Positions 60,087-64,000 of a stretch of 64,000 nucleotides of DNA are shown here, in pieces. The notes under the pieces were generated by a model, which was given only the letters and a program-made list of their open reading frames with translations, did no database searches and had not been told where the DNA came from. Origin of the DNA: Leminorella richardii (lineage in GTDB: Bacteria; Pseudomonadota; Gammaproteobacteria; Enterobacterales; Enterobacteriaceae); the NCBI RefSeq assembly GCF_900478135.1, contig NZ_LS483470.1, forward strand, positions 2,476,501 through 2,540,500, in the 5' to 3' direction. Every line of letters starts with the position of its first letter. The stretch's first letter is position 1. The position numbers and the translations under genes were made by a program.

Positions 60087-62549
60087 ATGCTCCCCACTGT
60101 TTGGTCGTCGCTCTCGCCCTGTACCTGTTCCGCTGCGCTGCTTTTGCTGCTGGCGGCAGTGCCTTTTGCTAGCGGTCAGGAACCTCCTGCATCGCTTCAG
60201 GGGGAGCTTCCCGATATGTCTCTGATGCTGGAACCCGTGATCAACGGCCGCGTCGGGGAAAAGGTCATACCAATAGACTATCGCAGCGGCCACTACTACG
60301 CACAGGCCGCCGATTTAGCCGATCTTGGTCTAACCGTCGATACTTCCAGCGAACAAAGCGTAGCGGTGGACGAACTGAAAGACGTCACAGTGACTTACGA
60401 TGGTGAAAGCCAAAGGCTGTTTATTAATGTCCCTATCGACTGGCTTCCGGAGCAACGGCTGACTGCTTCTGGAGCAGAAGCCTCTTCTGAAACAGCTACG
60501 TCGGAAAACCCACTGGGCCTGCTGTTTAACTATGACGTTTACGCCAGCCACTCCTCGAATAGCAACACATCCAGTACCGCTTCAGCCTATACCGAGCAGC
60601 GGCTGATGGGCTTCTTTGGCACCTTTTCAAACAGCGGTGTGTACAATCAGCGCCTGAGCGGTGAACAGAGTGACAGCGACAGGCGGCGGTATCTGCGCTA
60701 TGACACCCTGTGGCACTACGATGACGAAAAGCGCATGCTAAAGTACGTGGCCGGTGACGCGATTACCGACTCCCTGCCGTGGAGCAGTGCGATCCGCTTT
60801 GCCGGAGTACAGATCTCTCGCAACTTCTCCGTCAGGCCTGATTTGATCACCTACCCTCTGCCCCAGTTTGCCGGGCAGGCGACAGTTCCCAGCGCTGTAG
60901 ACGTATATCTCGACAGCTACAAAACCTCCAGCGTGAACGTCAATCCTGGGCCCTTTACTGTTGAAACCGTGCCCTATATTAACGGAGCGGGAGACGCCAC
61001 CGTGGTCGTTACCGATCCGCTGGGGCGACAGGTTAATGCCACTGTGCCTTTCTACGTTTCCAGCGCCCTGCTCAAACCGGGCCTGATTGACTTTAGCCTG
61101 TCCGCAGGCAAAATTCGCAATGCCTACAGCGTGGAAAATGCCGATTACGGCAATGCCATTGCTAGCGGAATCATTCGAGCAGGAGCCACCCAATGGCTAA
61201 CGCTGGAAGGTCGAGCGGAAAGCGCGGACGGGCTTAGCGTCGGCGGCCTCGGTGGCGTAGTCCGAGTCGGCACCTTCGGGGTGATTAACGGCGCCTACAG
61301 CGCCAGCCGGGCTCGCGACGGCGCCTTTAGCGACTCTGACGACCGCGCAGTACCTGATACCCAACCCGATAATACCGACGGAGAAACAGTAAGCTCCCGC
61401 GGCCACCAGCGTTCGCTGGGCTATGCTTACACTCAGCGCTACTTCAGCATTAGCGCACAGCAGATTGACCGCAGCGAAGGCTATGGGGATCTGTCTAACT
61501 ATAAAAGCGGCTATCAGCAGGATAAGCGCCGTCGCCAGATCTCCGGCAGTCTGTCGCTACAGCGCTTCGGCTCTCTCGGTGTCGGCTATTTTGACATCAC
61601 GCAGCATGACCAGAGCCGAACGAGGCTGATGAACCTATCCTACAGTACAACGCTGTTCGGCAGCAGTAGCCTCTATGCCTCAGTAAACCGCGAACTGGAC
61701 GCCAGCGGCTACAGCGCGCAGGTCTCCGTCAGCATACCGCTGGGAGATCTGGGGAACGCCAGCCTCAGCTCTAGCCGAGACGCTAAAAACCGCTGGAATC
61801 ATCAGGCCACCTACAGCAAGTCGGCTCCCATAGACGGAGGATTAGGGTGGGCGCTCTCCTACGCTATGCAGCCAGACGGCAACCCTGACTATCGACAGGC
61901 CAGTCTGGACTATGCCGCTAAAAACTTTCGGCTACAGAGCGGCGTTTACGGCGATCGCGACGAAACCTACTGGGGAGAATTCAGCGGCTCACTGGTTGCC
62001 GTTAAGGGCAACGTTTTTACTTCCAGAACGATTAACGACTCATTCGCTCTGGTATCGACTAACGGTTACCCCGACATTCCCGTTCGCTATGAAAACCAAA
62101 CTCTGGGAAAAACCAATCAGGACGGCTATCTGCTGATCCCTACCGTCAGCGCCTATTCGGTGGGTAAATACGAAATCGAGCCCCTTGACCTTCCCGCCGA
62201 TGTCCAAATCCCTGAAGTGGAGCAGTATCGTGCCGTCAAAAGCAGCGGCGGCACGGTTATCGAGTTCCCACTGCGTAAAGTCGTGGCAGTAACGCTAACA
62301 CTGGTAGATGAAAACCGAACGCCGCTTCCCAGAGGCAGCCTGGTACGCCAAGAGGGGCAACAGGATATTGCCTATATCGGCTGGGACGGCGAAACCTACA
62401 TTGGCAACGCCACCGCTGAAACGACCTTGAAAATCAGCCGTGCCGACAACGGACGACAGTGTCAGGCTCATTTCAATCTCCCCAATCCCCTTCCCTCCGG
62501 CGGCTGGACGCCGGGGAAAGTCATCTGCGAAGAGAGTCATCATGAGTAA
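60087..62549 (+). CDS. Csu-type outer-membrane usher
   Basis: An 820-residue FimD/CsuD-family usher with a signal peptide (about 1-30), the N-terminal domain (PVINGRVGEKVIPIDYRSGHYYA), a 24-strand barrel, a plug region near 240-320 and C-terminal domains (PDIPVRYENQTLGKTNQDGYLLIP). It is 4 bases after the chaperone stop and overlaps the next gene by 8. Confidence 0.93.
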   Translation: MLPTVWSSLSPCTCSAALLLLLAAVPFASGQEPPASLQGELPDMSLMLEPVINGRVGEKVIPIDYRSGHYYAQAADLADLGLTVDTSSEQSVAVDELKDVTVTYDGESQRLFINVPIDWLPEQRLTASGAEASSETATSENPLGLLFNYDVYASHSSNSNTSSTASAYTEQRLMGFFGTFSNSGVYNQRLSGEQSDSDRRRYLRYDTLWHYDDEKRMLKYVAGDAITDSLPWSSAIRFAGVQISRNFSVRPDLITYPLPQFAGQATVPSAVDVYLDSYKTSSVNVNPGPFTVETVPYINGAGDATVVVTDPLGRQVNATVPFYVSSALLKPGLIDFSLSAGKIRNAYSVENADYGNAIASGIIRAGATQWLTLEGRAESADGLSVGGLGGVVRVGTFGVINGAYSASRARDGAFSDSDDRAVPDTQPDNTDGETVSSRGHQRSLGYAYTQRYFSISAQQIDRSEGYGDLSNYKSGYQQDKRRRQISGSLSLQRFGSLGVGYFDITQHDQSRTRLMNLSYSTTLFGSSSLYASVNRELDASGYSAQVSVSIPLGDLGNASLSSSRDAKNRWNHQATYSKSAPIDGGLGWALSYAMQPDGNPDYRQASLDYAAKNFRLQSGVYGDRDETYWGEFSGSLVAVKGNVFTSRTINDSFALVSTNGYPDIPVRYENQTLGKTNQDGYLLIPTVSAYSVGKYEIEPLDLPADVQIPEVEQYRAVKSSGGTVIEFPLRKVVAVTLTLVDENRTPLPRGSLVRQEGQQDIAYIGWDGETYIGNATAETTLKISRADNGRQCQAHFNLPNPLPSGGWTPGKVICEESHHE

Positions 62550-63504
62550 AAAAACGCTACGCGCCGCTTCGGCGCTTATTTGTGCACTGGGTCTTCTTCT
62601 CTCCGGAGCCGTTAATGCAGCCTGCAGCGTTGCCACACAGCAGTTGAGCATCAGCCTAGGTACTGCCAGCGCTTTTAACATTAACAGCACTGCCCTAGCC
62701 TCTTCTGGAGCGGGAGGAATGAGCTGTACAGGCATTAGCATTGCCCTGCTGGCGGACAACTCGCTCTCGGGGATAATTTCCTCAACAACCGGACAGATGA
62801 ATCTGGTTAATGAGCAAGATACCAGATATAAAATCCCCTACGGAGTGTACGCAGACTCAGGCTATAAAAACGCGTTTAATACAGCAACAGCACTCGAATA
62901 CGGAAAATCTGGCCTTGACCTACTGGGTCTCGCGGTTATCAGCGGCGGGCTTAATGTAACGCTTTACGTTAGAACGACAACTGGCGCTACGACGCCAGTG
63001 CCTGCCGGCACCTATAGCGATACCATTACGATTTTCTGGAAGTATCATCTCTGTAGTGCTCTGCTATGTATCGGCAATAGCGTAGAAGACAGCAGCGGCA
63101 CCAGCAAAATCAAAATCTCCGTTGTTGTCACTAAAGACTGCAAAATCGACAGTACTCAAAGCATTACGTTCGCCCCCAGCGCGCTGGTTGAAAGCTTTGC
63201 TACCGTGACGCCCACTGTCCAGCTCACCTGTTCACTGAACACACCCTACACCGCCTATATCAACAACGGTCTCAACTACAGCGCACCGTGGCGAAGAATG
63301 AAAAAAACCAACCCTGATGCCTACCTCCAGTACAACCTTTACGCGCCAAATGCTTCTACCGTTTGGAGCAGCACCTCCCCTATTTCCGCTTCCGGTTCCG
63401 GGGGGCCTCAGATAATTTCCTACACTGCTCGAATAAATTCGAGCCAGCCTCCAGCTTCAGCGGGAACCTATACCGATACGGTGCAGTTTGTCGTAGAGTA
63501 TTAG
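62542..63504 (+). CDS. Csu-type tip adhesin (two SCPU domains)
   Basis: A 320-residue exported protein with a signal peptide (1-27), an N-terminal SCPU-like receptor domain and a second SCPU domain from about residue 200 (TYTDTVQFVVEY at the end). Two-domain tip proteins end Csu operons (CsuE), and the N-terminal domain binds surfaces through hydrophobic fingers in Acinetobacter. Start overlaps the usher stop. Confidence 0.88.
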   Translation: MSKKTLRAASALICALGLLLSGAVNAACSVATQQLSISLGTASAFNINSTALASSGAGGMSCTGISIALLADNSLSGIISSTTGQMNLVNEQDTRYKIPYGVYADSGYKNAFNTATALEYGKSGLDLLGLAVISGGLNVTLYVRTTTGATTPVPAGTYSDTITIFWKYHLCSALLCIGNSVEDSSGTSKIKISVVVTKDCKIDSTQSITFAPSALVESFATVTPTVQLTCSLNTPYTAYINNGLNYSAPWRRMKKTNPDAYLQYNLYAPNASTVWSSTSPISASGSGGPQIISYTARINSSQPPASAGTYTDTVQFVVEY

Positions 63505-63560
63505 CCAACCCCCCCACTGTTGATGGGGGAATGGCCTCCCCCTACACACTGGAGAAAAAA

Positions 63561-64000
63561 ATGGATCAAGTTCAGGACATACCCAAAGTCGCCGATCTGT
63601 GTGACGCCTATCGCAGCACCGTGAAAGTGCTGTCCCCCATCTTTTATGACTTCGGCGGCAAGGCCAGCTTCAGCGGCCCGGCGGTCACCGTAAAATGCTT
63701 TGAAGACAACACGGCCGTTAAGGCCCTGTCGCTAACAGAAGGCCACGGCCGCGTACTGGTGGTTGATGGCGGCGGCAGCCCGCGCTGCGCTCTGTTAGGA
63801 GACAATCTGGCGATGAACCTGCTCAATAACGGCTGGCTGGGCGCCGTTATTTACGGCTACATACGCGACCGCGCCGAGCTGGCAGCCCTGCCTATTGGCA
63901 TCAAAGCACTTGGTGCCAACCCTCTAAGATCCGCTAAAGAAGCACCCGGCGTAGTGGGCAATCCCGTTGAATTTGCCGGGCAAATCATTCAAAACGGTGA
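63561..64000 (+). CDS. RraA-family protein (partial at window end)
   Basis: The first 146 residues resemble RraA: YDFGGKASFSGPAVTVKCFEDN, GHGRVLVVDGGGSPRCALLGDNLA and GAVIYGYIRDRAEL. The family includes inhibitors of RNase E (RraA) and 4-hydroxy-4-methyl-2-oxoglutarate aldolases; this copy is in a different context from E. coli rraA, so the role is open. CTGGAGAAAAAA precedes the ATG. The 3' end lies beyond the window. Confidence 0.85.
   Translation, partial: MDQVQDIPKVADLCDAYRSTVKVLSPIFYDFGGKASFSGPAVTVKCFEDNTAVKALSLTEGHGRVLVVDGGGSPRCALLGDNLAMNLLNNGWLGAVIYGYIRDRAELAALPIGIKALGANPLRSAKEAPGVVGNPVEFAGQIIQNG

Overview
The window is chromosomal DNA from an enterobacterium. The core gene order matches the E. 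coli 9-10 min region in several blocks: yajQ/yajL/thiI, xseB-ispA-dxs, thiL-nusB-ribH-ribD-nrdR, secF-secD-yajC-tgt-queA next to acpH, brnQ-proY, and proA-proB-crl-frsA. Interspersed accessory genes and divergent details (selO beside thiI, bio genes here, no pgpA after thiL, no phoE between crl and proB) point away from Escherichia. My guess is a Yersinia/Budvicia/Pragia-like member of Enterobacterales, but I cannot fix the genus from the sequence alone.

Layout. 1-5400: a CUT2-type (sugar or AI-2-like) ABC importer operon with a palindromic dispersed repeat inside it. 5549-6340: an unknown secreted protein. 6409-7619: yajQ and yajL. 7668-8236: a ParE/RelE-type toxin-antitoxin pair. 8540-9966: a complete IS4 with a 14-bp target duplication, inserted exactly in the stem-loop of the thiI terminator. 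10005-20265: thiI, selO, then the isoprenoid operon xseB-ispA-dxs facing the thiamine/riboflavin/NusB/NrdR operon.

20577-26700: an accessory island with two DUF2589-like proteins, a cytosolic GH24 lysozyme with an intact E-D-T triad, a secreted barnase-fold protein that lacks the barnase catalytic residues, a papain-like Cys/His/Asp protein, two small holin-like membrane proteins, an exported protein followed by a small immunity-like protein, an orphan LuxR-type response regulator and a broken second lysozyme copy. This is the most likely place for an undescribed system; I suggest a holin/endolysin-type release or effector cassette.

26720-30744: an EamA transporter and biotin genes. bioA (single-base frameshift) is divergent from bioB-bioD across a clear BirA operator, and bioF and bioC are absent from the cluster. 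30803-38097: SecDF-YajC, queuosine genes tgt and queA, acpH, and a 2-Cys peroxiredoxin behind an OxyR-like site. 38417-44431: a 2004-residue autotransporter with near-identical 63-residue repeats. 45133-51893: proY, brnQ, an alkylation-repair operon (Ada/AlkA fusion, ogt, ynfA-like), a LysE exporter and a small lipoprotein. 51963-57160: a lone IS1-InsA-like zinc ribbon, proA, proB, crl, frsA. 57668-63504: a Csu-type (archaic chaperone-usher) pilus operon whose chaperone gene carries a one-base frameshift. The window ends inside an RraA-like gene.

Several long intergenic gaps (around 59-718, 44432-45132, 52131-52893, 57161-57667) are strikingly AT-rich and show no gene that I can support. No tRNA, rRNA or CRISPR array was seen.
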